DNA of 33,556 bases, taken from NCBI GenBank assembly GCA_022614915.1, contig JAKEHV010000198.1:1-33556 (forward strand). Direction: 5' to 3'. Of this stretch, positions 7,796-15,937 are shown piece by piece. The stretch's first letter is position 1. Each line of letters begins with the position of its first letter. The notes under the pieces are model-generated. The model was not told the origin of the DNA. It searched no databases and was given only the letters and a program-made list of their open reading frames with translations. Both the position numbers and the translations under genes were made by a program. The stretch comes from Gemmataceae bacterium (GTDB lineage: Bacteria; Planctomycetota; Planctomycetia; Gemmatales; Gemmataceae).

Positions 7796-8299
7796 TTACT
7801 TCTTTAATTCAATGAGCGGCGGCAACGGCGGCTTGGGCGACGGCAGCGGTTGCGACATGGTGGGACCGGCAACCACCAGGATGACCGTATCGGTTTGAAT
7901 GGCCCTGAGGTATACAGGATCGACTGGGCGGCCGTCGGCGCTTAACAAAATGACGCTGCCCGGCCGCAGGTGCTTGCCGATTTCCTCCTTGGCGAGCATT
8001 TTGCCGCCGGCCGTCTGGGCTTGGGATTTGTCCAAGGAATAGACGACTTCCACCATGCGCGACTCTTGGCGGTACGCCGTGCGCATGATGGTGATGGCTT
8101 GGCCATTCACTTGCACGGATTCCGGCACATTCACCGCAACCTGGACGGCCTCCAAACGGCGCACCTGGATCGTGCCGGCCGCCGGTTCCACGCCGGCGAC
8201 CACCGCGAAAATCGGTTGCGGTCCGCTAGGAAACCCCGGCCTCTGTTGGACCGGCGGCGGCACGAACAAAAACGCAGCGGATAGAATTGTGATTTGCAT
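7796..8299 (-). CDS. Small secreted protein, function unknown
   Basis: 167 residues from ATG 8299, with an AAAGGGA ribosome-binding site upstream. The N-terminus (MQITILSAAFLFVPPPV) looks like a short signal peptide. The rest is beta-rich: FAVVAGVEPAAGTIQVRRLEAVQVAV, then a segment EVVYSLDKSQAQT, then GSVILLSADGRPVDPVYLRAI, with a Pro-rich tail (PLPSPKPPLPP). I recognise no family. The gene starts 12 bases after the helicase stop codon on the same strand, so it is probably cotranscribed with pcrA. Confidence 0.65.
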   Translation of the reverse strand: MQITILSAAFLFVPPPVQQRPGFPSGPQPIFAVVAGVEPAAGTIQVRRLEAVQVAVNVPESVQVNGQAITIMRTAYRQESRMVEVVYSLDKSQAQTAGGKMLAKEEIGKHLRPGSVILLSADGRPVDPVYLRAIQTDTVILVVAGPTMSQPLPSPKPPLPPLIELKK

Positions 8300-8311
8300 G
8301 GATCGTCCCTT

Positions 8312-10555
8312 TCAAGTCTTGCCGACAATGGTGAGCTTCGCCTTCTCGGCGATGAACGCCCGCTCGCCGCCGGTGAAGCGAATCTTGATCTTCCGCAACG
8401 CACCGTGGCCGCTCACTTCGGTGATCTTGCCGCGGCCGTATTTCTCGTGCTCCACGGTCATCCCTTCGCGATAGCCCTTGCCCGGCCCGTCGCCGACTCT
8501 CTCTTTCTGGCGTTTGAGCGTGGCCAAGTCAAGCCCGGCGTCAAACCATTCCTTGCTGGCCGCCGAGGTTTCCTTCCGCCAGTAATCCGCAGCGCGGTAG
8601 CGGTTCGAGCTTTCGGATAGGTCTTTGTGTTCCACGCCCTCCTGGGGCAGCTCGTTCATGAACATACTCGGCACGGCATAGTTGATCTGGCCGCGGAATT
8701 CACGCAGCTTGGCGTGCGTCAAATACAGTTCTTCTTTTGCGCGCGTTAGGCCGACGAAGGCCAGCCGCCGTTCTTCCTCGATGTCGGCGTTGTTGCCCAG
8801 GCTGCGCTCGTGCGGCAATAAGCCCTGCTCGCACGCCACCATATAAACGACGGGGAACTCCAGCCCTTTGGCTGCGTGCAAAGTCATCACCGCGACGCAG
8901 TCCTGCTTTTCGTCCCAGCCGTCCACGTCGCTGGCCAGCGTGATGTTCTCCAGGAAATCGGCCAGGGTGCGGCTTTGGTCCTCTTCATGGAATTGACGGG
9001 CCGCCGTGATAAGTTCTTCGATATTGGCCAGCCGCTCTTGATCCTCCTCCTCGTCGCTTTCTTTGAGCATCTTGCGATAACCGGTGCGGTCGAGCACCTG
9101 ACGGATCACTTCATCCGGCGTGGCGGAAAGCAGCTGTTGCAGTTCTTTGATCAAGAGCACAAAGCTTTTGAGCCCCGCGGCTGCCTTGCCTTTGATGGCC
9201 GGAATCCTGTCCACCTCGGCGGCAGCCCCAAGCAGGCTCAAATCACGTGGCTCGGCGTAGTTCGCCAGGTGTTCCAAAGAAGTTTTGCCGATGCCGCGCG
9301 CGGGCTCGTTGACGATGCGCTCAAAGGATACATCGTCGCGCGGATTGAGCAAGAGCCGCAAGTAGGCCAGGATGTCTTTGTTTTCCTTGCGTTCGAAAAA
9401 GGCCAGGCCGCGCACAATCTGGAACGGCACCTTCTGGCGGATGAATGCGGATTCCAACATGCGCGTCAGCGCGTTGATACGCAAGAAAACGGCGAAGTCG
9501 CGGTAATGGCGCTTGCCCGCAGCCACCGTCGCGCGCATCTCTTTGACGATCTGTTCCGCTTCCTCGACGCCATTTTCAAATTGCAGGACGTGCACCGGAT
9601 TGCCGGTCGCGTTGGCCGTGTGCAGCGGCTTGGGCTTGCGCTGCCGGTTATGCACAATCACGCTGTCGGCGGCGGCGAGAATGGCCTTGGTGCTGCGGAA
9701 GTTCTCCGACAAGGTGATGACTTTGGCGTGCGGAAAGTCGTCTTCGAAATCGAGGATGTTCTTGATGTCGGCCCCGCGCCACTTGTAAATCGACTGGTCC
9801 GGATCGCCCACGACGCACAAGTTCGGATGATCGACCGACAAGCCGCGGGCGATGGCATACTGCGCCTTGTTGGTGTCTTGATACTCGTCGATGAGCACGA
9901 AGCGAAAGCGCGCGTCCAGCTCGGCGCGCAACTCTTGGTTGTTCTTGAGCGCTAGCGCCGGCCAAAGCAATAGATCGTCGAAGTCGAGCGCGTTGGCGGA
10001 GCGCATCTTCTTCTCGTAGATGGGATAAACCTTCGCGACGACTTGCGAAAAGTAGTCCTTGGCCGTGCCGGCAAACTTGTCCGGTGTCAGGAGCTGGTTC
10101 TTGGCCTTGCTGATCGCGCCCTGGATGGTCTCCGGCGTGAAGCGGTTGTTGTCGATGTTGGCCACGTCCAGAGCGGCCTTCACCATGCGCACGCGGTCGG
10201 CCTGATCGTAAATCGTGAAGTTGCGGTCCAGATCGAGCCGCTCGCCGTATTGCCGCAAGAGCCGCACGCCGAAGCTGTGAAACGTGCTGATCCAGACGCC
10301 GGCGTTGGGCAAAAGGGCGGCCACGCGCTGCCGCATCTCGTTCGCGGCCTTGTTGGTGAAAGTGATCGCCAGGATATGGTAAGGCCGGACGCCTTGGGCA
10401 ATGAGGTGCGCCACCCGGCAGGTGATGACGCGGGTCTTGCCGCTGCCGGGCCCGGCGACGATCAAGAGCGGCCCGTCCAGGTGCAAGACAGCTTCGCGCT
10501 GGGCGGGGGTCAGGTTGGCGAGATAGGTTTCCGGATCGAGCGGCGTGCGCGTCAT
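8312..10555 (-). CDS. pcrA: ATP-dependent DNA helicase of the UvrD/PcrA family (SF1A)
   Basis: 747 residues from ATG 10555, which has a GAAGGAAG ribosome-binding site. The frame runs open for another 110 codons upstream, but that part has no helicase homology and crosses the promoter. The Walker A motif GPGSGKT is at residues 35-41, followed by AITFTNKAANEM (Ia), STFHSFG, LIDEYQDTN (Walker B), GDPDQSIYKWRGA (III), LSENFRS (IV), VAVMTLHAAKGLEFPVV (V) and LAFVGLTRAKEELYLT (VI). The C-terminal domain (VEHEKYGRGKITEVSG ... KIKIRF) is the Tudor-like RNA-polymerase-interacting end typical of PcrA. It unwinds DNA 3'-5' in nucleotide excision repair, replication and transcription-coupled repair. Confidence 0.93.
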   Translation of the reverse strand: MTRTPLDPETYLANLTPAQREAVLHLDGPLLIVAGPGSGKTRVITCRVAHLIAQGVRPYHILAITFTNKAANEMRQRVAALLPNAGVWISTFHSFGVRLLRQYGERLDLDRNFTIYDQADRVRMVKAALDVANIDNNRFTPETIQGAISKAKNQLLTPDKFAGTAKDYFSQVVAKVYPIYEKKMRSANALDFDDLLLWPALALKNNQELRAELDARFRFVLIDEYQDTNKAQYAIARGLSVDHPNLCVVGDPDQSIYKWRGADIKNILDFEDDFPHAKVITLSENFRSTKAILAAADSVIVHNRQRKPKPLHTANATGNPVHVLQFENGVEEAEQIVKEMRATVAAGKRHYRDFAVFLRINALTRMLESAFIRQKVPFQIVRGLAFFERKENKDILAYLRLLLNPRDDVSFERIVNEPARGIGKTSLEHLANYAEPRDLSLLGAAAEVDRIPAIKGKAAAGLKSFVLLIKELQQLLSATPDEVIRQVLDRTGYRKMLKESDEEEDQERLANIEELITAARQFHEEDQSRTLADFLENITLASDVDGWDEKQDCVAVMTLHAAKGLEFPVVYMVACEQGLLPHERSLGNNADIEEERRLAFVGLTRAKEELYLTHAKLREFRGQINYAVPSMFMNELPQEGVEHKDLSESSNRYRAADYWRKETSAASKEWFDAGLDLATLKRQKERVGDGPGKGYREGMTVEHEKYGRGKITEVSGHGALRKIKIRFTGGERAFIAEKAKLTIVGKT

Positions 10556-10592
10556 GCGGCGGCTTCCTTCTTCCTTCGTGTTGATCAAAACT

Positions 10593-10621
10593 ATTGTACA
10601 CGAGGCGCGCAAACTTGCTAA
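10593..10621 (-). promoter_or_regulatory. Possible pcrA promoter
   Basis: On the minus strand TTAGCA (10621-10616) and TACAAT (10598-10593) are separated by 17 bp. The -10 box matches the consensus in five of six positions and the -35 in four. It lies about 40 bases upstream of the helicase start codon. Confidence 0.35.
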
Positions 10622-10700
10622 GATTGCGCGCAAAGCCGCGGCTAGGTACTGGAGGCGGCGGGGACATAGCATTGGCGTGCGTTTCGTACAATGAATCCAC

Positions 10701-11711
10701 ATGCAACCCGATCCCACCCTCGTTCTCGATCTCCTCGAAGCCTTCCGCCGTTCCAAGGTATTGTTCGCCGCGGTCGCCCTTGGTGTTTTCGACGCGCTGG
10801 TTGACGGACCGCAGACGGCCGCCGAACTTGCCGAGGAACTCAACGCGAATTCCGACGCGCTCGAACGCTTGCTCAACGCCTGCACCTGTCTGCAACTGCT
10901 GGAGCGTCAAGGGGAGCGCTACGCCAACACACCTGTCGCTGCGACCTATTTGTGCAAATCCAGTCCGCAGCGGCTCACGGGCTATCTCCGTTTCTCCAAC
11001 GATTTCCTTTGGAATCTTTGGGGCAATCTCGAACACGCGGTGCGCGAGGGCGGACATCGCTGGAAGCAAACCTTCGGTTGGGACGGCGCGCTCTTTTCCA
11101 ACTTCTTCCGCAACGAAGACGCCAAGCGCGAATTCCTGTTGGGCATGCACGGCTTCGGCCTCTTGAGTTCGCCGCAAGTGGTCGCCACGTTTGACCTCGG
11201 CAGTTTCCGTCGCATGATAGACTTGGGCGGCGCGACCGGGCATCTGGTTATTGCCGCCTGCGAGCGCTACCCCAACCTGCGCGGCGCGGTGTTCGACCTG
11301 GCCGAAGCACTGCCTTTGGCGCGTGAGATAGTCGGCGCTTCGCGCGTGGCGGACCGCATCGACCTATTGGCGGGCGACTTCTTTAGCGATCCCTTGCCCC
11401 AGGGCGATCTCTACGCGCTTGGCCGCATCCTCCACGATTGGACCGAAGCCAAGATCCTAAAGCTCTTGGCGCGCATTTACGAACGATTGCCATCCGGCGG
11501 CGGTTTGCTGCTCGCGGAAAAACTGCTGGGTGAGGATAAGAATGGCCCGCTCTGGGCGCACATGCAAGATTTGAACATGCTGACATGCACGGAAGGAAAG
11601 GAACGAACGCTCAAAGAATACGAGGCCCTCTTGACGCAGGTCGGGTTCGTGGATGTATCGGGACAAGTCACCACGGCGCCATTGGATGCAGTGTTGGCGA
11701 GAAAACGCTGA
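10701..11711 (+). CDS. SAM-dependent O-methyltransferase (acetylserotonin/hydroxyneurosporene O-methyltransferase-like)
   Basis: 336 residues. The N-terminal winged-helix dimerisation domain (about 1-95) has FAAVALGVFDAL and AAELAEELNANSDALERLLNA, as in plant-type small-molecule O-methyltransferases. The SAM-binding Rossmann fold has motif I DLGGATGHL (174-182), the acidic region VFDLAEAL and RIDLLAGDFF, and the HDW motif at 245-247, the position of the catalytic His in that family. The enzyme should methylate a hydroxyl of a small molecule. Its stop codon is 19 bases before the ATP-grasp gene on the same strand, so it may supply a tailoring step for the product of that cluster. A TACAAT box at 10686 suggests a very short 5' leader. 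Confidence 0.85.
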   Translation: MQPDPTLVLDLLEAFRRSKVLFAAVALGVFDALVDGPQTAAELAEELNANSDALERLLNACTCLQLLERQGERYANTPVAATYLCKSSPQRLTGYLRFSNDFLWNLWGNLEHAVREGGHRWKQTFGWDGALFSNFFRNEDAKREFLLGMHGFGLLSSPQVVATFDLGSFRRMIDLGGATGHLVIAACERYPNLRGAVFDLAEALPLAREIVGASRVADRIDLLAGDFFSDPLPQGDLYALGRILHDWTEAKILKLLARIYERLPSGGGLLLAEKLLGEDKNGPLWAHMQDLNMLTCTEGKERTLKEYEALLTQVGFVDVSGQVTTAPLDAVLARKR

Positions 11712-11730
11712 GCAAGTACAATCGGCAATC

Positions 11731-12792
11731 ATGCGGCCAGTCACGGTCTGGTTCAACAAGAGTCTGTCCAGCACCTACAACCTGATCGAAACTTTGCGCG
11801 CCGCTGCCGCTTCTTACTCCCCTCGCCCTTGGGGAGAGGGGTCGGGGGTGAGGGGACTTCACATTCTCTGCACGCACACGAATCCGGATTTTCCGGCGTT
11901 TCGCATAAGTGACGCTAATGCCATCGAACCACGCGGCCCGACGACGGACGCCTACTTGGATTTCTGTCGGGACACCGTTCGCAAGCACGCGGTGGATGTT
12001 CTTTTCTTGGGCAAGATGCAGCGCCAAATCGTGCGCGCACGGCAACACTTCCATGATCTTGGCGTTCGCCTGGTTTATGCCGCCGAGGCGGATGTCTTGA
12101 AACTCATGGAGAGCAAGGCCGCACTCTATGCCGCGATTCCCGCGGGACTCGCGCCGCTGCCGGATTATCGCGTCGTCAACACACTGGCGGAATTCGACGA
12201 GGCGCACGCCTGGCTGTGCGGCTGCCAGCGCTCGGTTTGCTTCAAGCCGGCGGTATCGATGTTCGGTCTCGGTTTTCGCATTCTAAGCGAGCGCGGCACT
12301 GCTTTGGATCGACTATTGAATGGCGCTCCCGTGACGATCGGCCTCCCGGAGACGCGGCAGTTTCTGGGCCAACAGCCGAGATTTCGAGATCTGGTGGTCA
12401 TGCAGTACTTGCCTGGCCCGGAGCGGAGCGTCGATTGCTTGGCCCAACATGGACGGCTGGTCTGTTGCGTGGTGCGCCGTAAGCCCATGGGAACCGAGGG
12501 TGGACAACTCCTCGAAGACAATCCGCCAATCGAAGAGATGGCCCGGCGCTTGACGGCGCATTTTGGCCTGAACGGGATCTTCAACATCCAGTTTCGCGAC
12601 TGCGACGGCACTCCGTATCTGCTCGAGATTAATCCGCGGCCGTCGGGCGGGCTGCACTACGCGTGCCTGTCCGGCGTCGCCTTTCCCTATTGGGCCGTGC
12701 GCCTGGCGCTCGGCGCCGCCGGCCCCGAAGACGTGCCCAAACCGCGCACCGGCCTGCGCGTCGGCCAGGTCAACAAAGCCATCCTGCTATGA
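11731..12792 (+). CDS. ATP-grasp ligase of the Ter-associated biosynthetic cluster
   Basis: 353 residues from ATG 11731; an earlier in-frame GTG-like start would overlap the methyltransferase. The ATP-grasp fold is shown by CFKPAVSMFGLGFR (the ATP-binding Lys and Gly loop), VVMQYLPGPERSVD, and FNIQFRDCDGTPYLLEINPRPSGG (Mg-binding Glu and Asn). The EINPRPSGG ending matches the ATP-grasp family described with the tellurium-resistance biosynthetic operons (ATPgrasp_Ter). It should form an amide- or thioester-type bond by way of an acyl phosphate. About residues 30-42 (YSPRPWGEGSGVRG region) are encoded by a dispersed GC-rich repeat. The stop codon overlaps the next start codon (ATGA), indicating translational coupling. 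Confidence 0.82.
   Translation: MRPVTVWFNKSLSSTYNLIETLRAAAASYSPRPWGEGSGVRGLHILCTHTNPDFPAFRISDANAIEPRGPTTDAYLDFCRDTVRKHAVDVLFLGKMQRQIVRARQHFHDLGVRLVYAAEADVLKLMESKAALYAAIPAGLAPLPDYRVVNTLAEFDEAHAWLCGCQRSVCFKPAVSMFGLGFRILSERGTALDRLLNGAPVTIGLPETRQFLGQQPRFRDLVVMQYLPGPERSVDCLAQHGRLVCCVVRRKPMGTEGGQLLEDNPPIEEMARRLTAHFGLNGIFNIQFRDCDGTPYLLEINPRPSGGLHYACLSGVAFPYWAVRLALGAAGPEDVPKPRTGLRVGQVNKAILL
11819..11855. repeat. GC-rich dispersed repeat, copy 3 (inside the ATP-grasp gene)
   Basis: CCCCTCGCCC, TTGGGGAGAGGGG, TCGGGGGTGAGGGG: the family in reverse orientation. It is read in frame near the N-terminus of the ATP-grasp protein, between the first helix and the second strand. Confidence 0.8.
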
Positions 12793-13925
12793 ACGCCCCC
12801 AACGAACAGCGCCTGATTCGTCTCCGCGCCGGTACGCTCGAGCTTTCCGTGCGCCACGCCAAGATGCCGCTCGATGAACTTTGCGCCTTTGGCAGCCGCC
12901 GCAACCGCAAACGCGGTTTCTTGGTCATCAGCAAAGTCCTCGGCAAACACATTCCGGTCCGTCCTTCGCTCATGCAACACACACATGTGTCACTGGCGCG
13001 CGATCTTGTGCGTGCGCCGGGTCCTGTCTTGGTCGTGGCGCTCGCGGAGACGGCTGTCGGTTTGGGCCAAGGCGTTTACGAGGAAATACTGCGTCAAAGC
13101 GGCCGCAGCGATCTATTATTCCTGCATTCGACGCGCTATCGCTTGGAACGTCCGTTGGCGCTGTCCTTCCGCGAGAGTCATAGCCACGCCACGGAGCATT
13201 TGTTGTATCTGCCGACCGAGCCGCGCGCACAACACATCTTCGAAACGGCGCGGACACTGATTCTCGTGGACGATGAGCTGACTACGGGCCGCACGCTCGA
13301 AGGCCTGACGGTCGAATACTTGCGCATCTATCCGCGCCTGCACACCGTGTTGTTTGCCTGCCTGACCAACTGGTTGAGCGGCGAACGCCGCGCGGAAATA
13401 GTACGTCGGCTTGGCTGCGGGGTCGAGTTTCATCAGCTCTTGGAGGGGTCGCTGGAGTTTATCCCCGATCCAGCCTTTGATCCTGGACCGGCGCCGGACT
13501 TGACCGGCCGCGACGATTTCAAGGACGCGTATTTGGGAGTCGAAAGCGGCCGTCTGGGTCTGTGCGGGCCCCGAACGCCGGATTTCGAACGCCTCATACG
13601 TGAAGCGGACCTGGGCGGCGGCGAGCGCGTGCTGGTTCTTGGCACCGGTGAGTTCGCGCATCCGCCGTACCTCTTCGCCCGCCGCCTGGAAGAATTGGGC
13701 TGGGACGTGCACTATCAGTCGACGACGCGCTCACCGGTGCTGGCCGGCGACGGCATCGCAAGTGCGCTCGAATTCATCGATAACTATCACGACGAGATTG
13801 CCAATTACGTTTACAACCTCGTGGATAAGAAATACGACCGCGTGCTCATAGGCTACGAGACGCGGCCTTTGCCCAAGTCGCATCGGCTGCCGCAAATGCT
13901 CGGAGCGACTGCGCTTTTCTTCTAA
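12789..13925 (+). CDS. Phosphoribosyltransferase with C-terminal TRSP domain (PRTase_2-TRSP)
   Basis: 378 residues from ATG 12789, which overlaps the ATP-grasp stop codon (ATGA). The N-terminal half is an orotate-PRTase-like fold, with the PRPP-binding loop VDDELTTGRT at 160-169 and VVALAETAVGLGQGVYE as the preceding strand-loop. The C-terminal half contains LVLGTGEFAHPPYLFA, then the signature TRSP at 313-316, then DNYHDEIANYVYN, as in the TRSP domain that follows PRTase_2 in Ter-linked operons. It probably transfers or removes a phosphoribosyl group on the cluster's intermediate. Translation is probably coupled to the ATP-grasp gene, and the HAD gene follows 8 bases later. Confidence 0.85.
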   Translation: MNAPNEQRLIRLRAGTLELSVRHAKMPLDELCAFGSRRNRKRGFLVISKVLGKHIPVRPSLMQHTHVSLARDLVRAPGPVLVVALAETAVGLGQGVYEEILRQSGRSDLLFLHSTRYRLERPLALSFRESHSHATEHLLYLPTEPRAQHIFETARTLILVDDELTTGRTLEGLTVEYLRIYPRLHTVLFACLTNWLSGERRAEIVRRLGCGVEFHQLLEGSLEFIPDPAFDPGPAPDLTGRDDFKDAYLGVESGRLGLCGPRTPDFERLIREADLGGGERVLVLGTGEFAHPPYLFARRLEELGWDVHYQSTTRSPVLAGDGIASALEFIDNYHDEIANYVYNLVDKKYDRVLIGYETRPLPKSHRLPQMLGATALFF

Positions 13926-13933
13926 GGTGCCGA

Positions 13934-14668
13934 ATGCGGGTTTGCGTTTTTCTCGACCTGGACGACACGTTGTTTCAGACGCTGCCCAAGTGCCCGAAGG
14001 ACGAAGAGCGCCGGCCGGCCGCCTTTGCCCGCGACGGCAGGCCCAACTCCTTCATGACGGGCAAACAAGTACGGCTGCTTGAAATGTTCGAACAGTGCGC
14101 TGAGGTCATCCCGGTGACGGCCCGCAATCTCGACGCCTTTCGCCGGGTGCGCGTGCCGTTTCGCTCGCTGGCAATCCTCGATTTCGGCGGCGTCGTGCTC
14201 ATGCCGGACGGTTCGCCGGACCGCGACTGGGAGGCGCGGATTCGCCCGCAAGCGGAGGCGGCCGGCGGAACTCTCCATGCCTTGCTCGAATCCGTGCAGG
14301 AGTTTATTGCGCGGAAAAACCTGGGAGTCAGCGCACGGCTCATCCACGACTTTGACATGCCGCTCTACATTGTAATGAAGCATCCCGACGGCAACGAGGA
14401 CGCGCTTGGTCGCATCCGCGCGGAGCACTTGTCGAATCTTGATTTGTCCGCGTTTTTCCTGCATCAAAACGGCAACAACTTGTCGATCGTGCCGCGCTTT
14501 CTCGGCAAGGAGCACGCCGTGGCCTACGTGCTCGAGAAACACTTCGCCCACGTCGTCAGTATCGGCGTGGGCGACAGTTTGACCGACGTGCCGTTTCTCA
14601 AACAATGCGATTTCCTGATGATGCCGAGCCGGTCACAGTTGGTCGAGGCGTTGCCGGCCGAGCCGTAG
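13934..14668 (+). CDS. HAD-family phosphatase of the same cluster
   Basis: 244 residues. HAD motif I is DLDDTL (nucleophile Asp8, acid/base Asp10), motif II is the Thr in PVTAR (Thr62), and motif IV is GVGDSLTDVPF (about 212-222). A cap of about 100 residues lies between motifs II and III, as in Cof/sucrose-phosphatase-like members. In Ter-linked biosynthetic operons a HAD enzyme accompanies two PRTases, where it is proposed to remove a phosphate from a nucleotide-like intermediate. The gene follows the PRTase_2-TRSP gene by 8 bases and is followed by a 111-base gap containing a 20-nt palindrome. Confidence 0.83.
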   Translation: MRVCVFLDLDDTLFQTLPKCPKDEERRPAAFARDGRPNSFMTGKQVRLLEMFEQCAEVIPVTARNLDAFRRVRVPFRSLAILDFGGVVLMPDGSPDRDWEARIRPQAEAAGGTLHALLESVQEFIARKNLGVSARLIHDFDMPLYIVMKHPDGNEDALGRIRAEHLSNLDLSAFFLHQNGNNLSIVPRFLGKEHAVAYVLEKHFAHVVSIGVGDSLTDVPFLKQCDFLMMPSRSQLVEALPAEP

Positions 14669-14735
14669 CGGAATCGCAAGAAATCCGGCCTCAGGCCTGC
14701 TACTGTCGGTAGTGTTAACAAAACGATCAAACGCC

Positions 14736-14755
14736 GGGTGGCATGCATGCCACCC
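14736..14755. repeat. Perfect 20-nt palindrome GGGTGGCATGC/GCATGCCACCC
   Basis: GGGTGGCATGCATGCCACCC reads the same on both strands. It consists of just the two end sequences of the much larger hairpin element at 22676-22835, joined with a short overlap. It lies in the gap between the HAD and PRTase_1 genes. Confidence 0.9.
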
Positions 14756-14779
14756 AGTTGTTAGCGATGCGGTTGACTC

Positions 14780-15937
14780 ATGTTCAGCGGCAGTTATGAT
14801 TCCGAGGATGTCGTGTTTCTGCTCAAGCCGGCGCGGATCAAGCCGACGCCGGTTGCGGAAAAGGAGCGCCTCATCCAGTCCGGGCAGCGCCATTACAGCG
14901 CGATGATTAGCGCCGAGGGATTGCCTTCGCCGCTTTACCTGCGCGTATTCCACGAAGCGCTCGAACGAGTGCAAGAGCGCTTTGCGCGGCACCTGCTGAC
15001 CTTGGCGCGCCTTATCAGCGAGGCGCGTCCTGCCGGCGCGATTACGTTGGTCTCTTTGGCCCGCGCCGGCACGCCCATCGGCGCGATCGCGGGCCGCATC
15101 CTGAGGCGCTTGCTCGTCCGGAAAGCAATGCACTACTCGATCTCCATCATCCGCGACCGTGGCATTGACGAAGTGGCCTTGTCATTCATCCTGGGTCATC
15201 ATCCGGCCGACTCGATCGCATTCGTCGACGGCTGGACGGGAAAAGGAGTGATCGCCCGCGAATTGCGCAAATCCATCACCGCGTTCAACGAAAAGAACAC
15301 TAGCCCGACGCGCGAGCGAGGGAATATCATCCCGACGCGCGAGCGAGGGAATACCATCCCGACGCGCGAGCATGAGATCGATCCGGGTCTTTTCGCGGTA
15401 GCCGACCTGTGCGGGGCGGCCAAGGCGGCGGCGACCAACGAAGACTATCTCATCCCCTCGTCGGTTTTGGGTTGCACGATCAGCGGCTTAATAAGCCGGT
15501 CGGTGCTCAATGAACAGGTTGTAGGCCGAGGTGACATGCACGCCTGCCTCTTCTATGAACAGTTTGAGCCTCATGATTTGTCGCGCTGGTTTGTCGATCG
15601 GATGTACGAGGAGGCGGCCCGCATCCGTGAAATTGAGCAAACTGTTCCGGGAATATCGGCCGCCCAACAAGCCGAATGGCGCGTTTTGAGTACAACTTTC
15701 TTGCAAGACATGCAAAAACGCTTTAACATTCGCGACTTGAACCATGTCAAGCCGGGCATCGGCGAGGCGACGCGCGTGCTGCTCCGGCGCGTTCCGGATC
15801 GGCTTTTGTTGCGCGATCCCAATGCGCCCGACGTGGCCCACTTGCGCGTGCTGGCCCAGGAGAAAAACGTGCCGACTCTGGTCGATCCCTCGTTGCCCTA
15901 CCGCGCCGCCGCCCTGATCGAGGAGATCGACGGATGA
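14780..15937 (+). CDS. PRTase_1 (StiP-type) phosphoribosyltransferase-like protein
   Basis: 385 residues. The opening MFSGSYDSEDVVFLLKP and the segment LVSLARAGTPIGAIAGRIL are typical of the family once called cysteine protease StiP and later recognised as a PRTase (PRTase_1) in Ter-linked operons. The PRPP-loop equivalent is FVDGWTGKG (148-156). Further conserved text is IPSSVLGCTISGLISRSVLN and GDMHACLFYEQFEPHDLSRWFVD. Residues about 175-198 (PTRERGN repeats) come from a tandem DNA repeat inserted in frame after the PRPP loop. Its stop codon overlaps the next start codon (ATGA). It presumably carries out a second phosphoribosyl-transfer step in the pathway; protease activity is unlikely. 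Confidence 0.83.
   Translation: MFSGSYDSEDVVFLLKPARIKPTPVAEKERLIQSGQRHYSAMISAEGLPSPLYLRVFHEALERVQERFARHLLTLARLISEARPAGAITLVSLARAGTPIGAIAGRILRRLLVRKAMHYSISIIRDRGIDEVALSFILGHHPADSIAFVDGWTGKGVIARELRKSITAFNEKNTSPTRERGNIIPTRERGNTIPTREHEIDPGLFAVADLCGAAKAAATNEDYLIPSSVLGCTISGLISRSVLNEQVVGRGDMHACLFYEQFEPHDLSRWFVDRMYEEAARIREIEQTVPGISAAQQAEWRVLSTTFLQDMQKRFNIRDLNHVKPGIGEATRVLLRRVPDRLLLRDPNAPDVAHLRVLAQEKNVPTLVDPSLPYRAAALIEEIDG
15304..15372. repeat. 27-nt tandem repeat inserted in the PRTase_1 gene
   Basis: Two full 27-nt units (15304-15330, 15331-15357) and a partial third (to 15372), each starting CCCGACGCGCGAGCG and, in the full units, continuing AGGGAATA. The unit length is a multiple of three, so the frame is kept and each copy adds a PTRERGN-type peptide. 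Single related copies lie at 28928-28947 and, inverted, near 29806-29827. Confidence 0.9.

Noticed and set aside
8876-9955. A 359-codon plus-strand frame across the helicase gene
   Set aside because: It lies opposite conserved helicase motifs and shows no domain; it is a shadow of the codon bias of pcrA.
14780-15937. Cysteine protease function for the StiP-like protein
   Set aside because: The name is historical; the FVDGWTGKG loop and the operon context with another PRTase, HAD and ATP-grasp fit a phosphoribosyltransferase.
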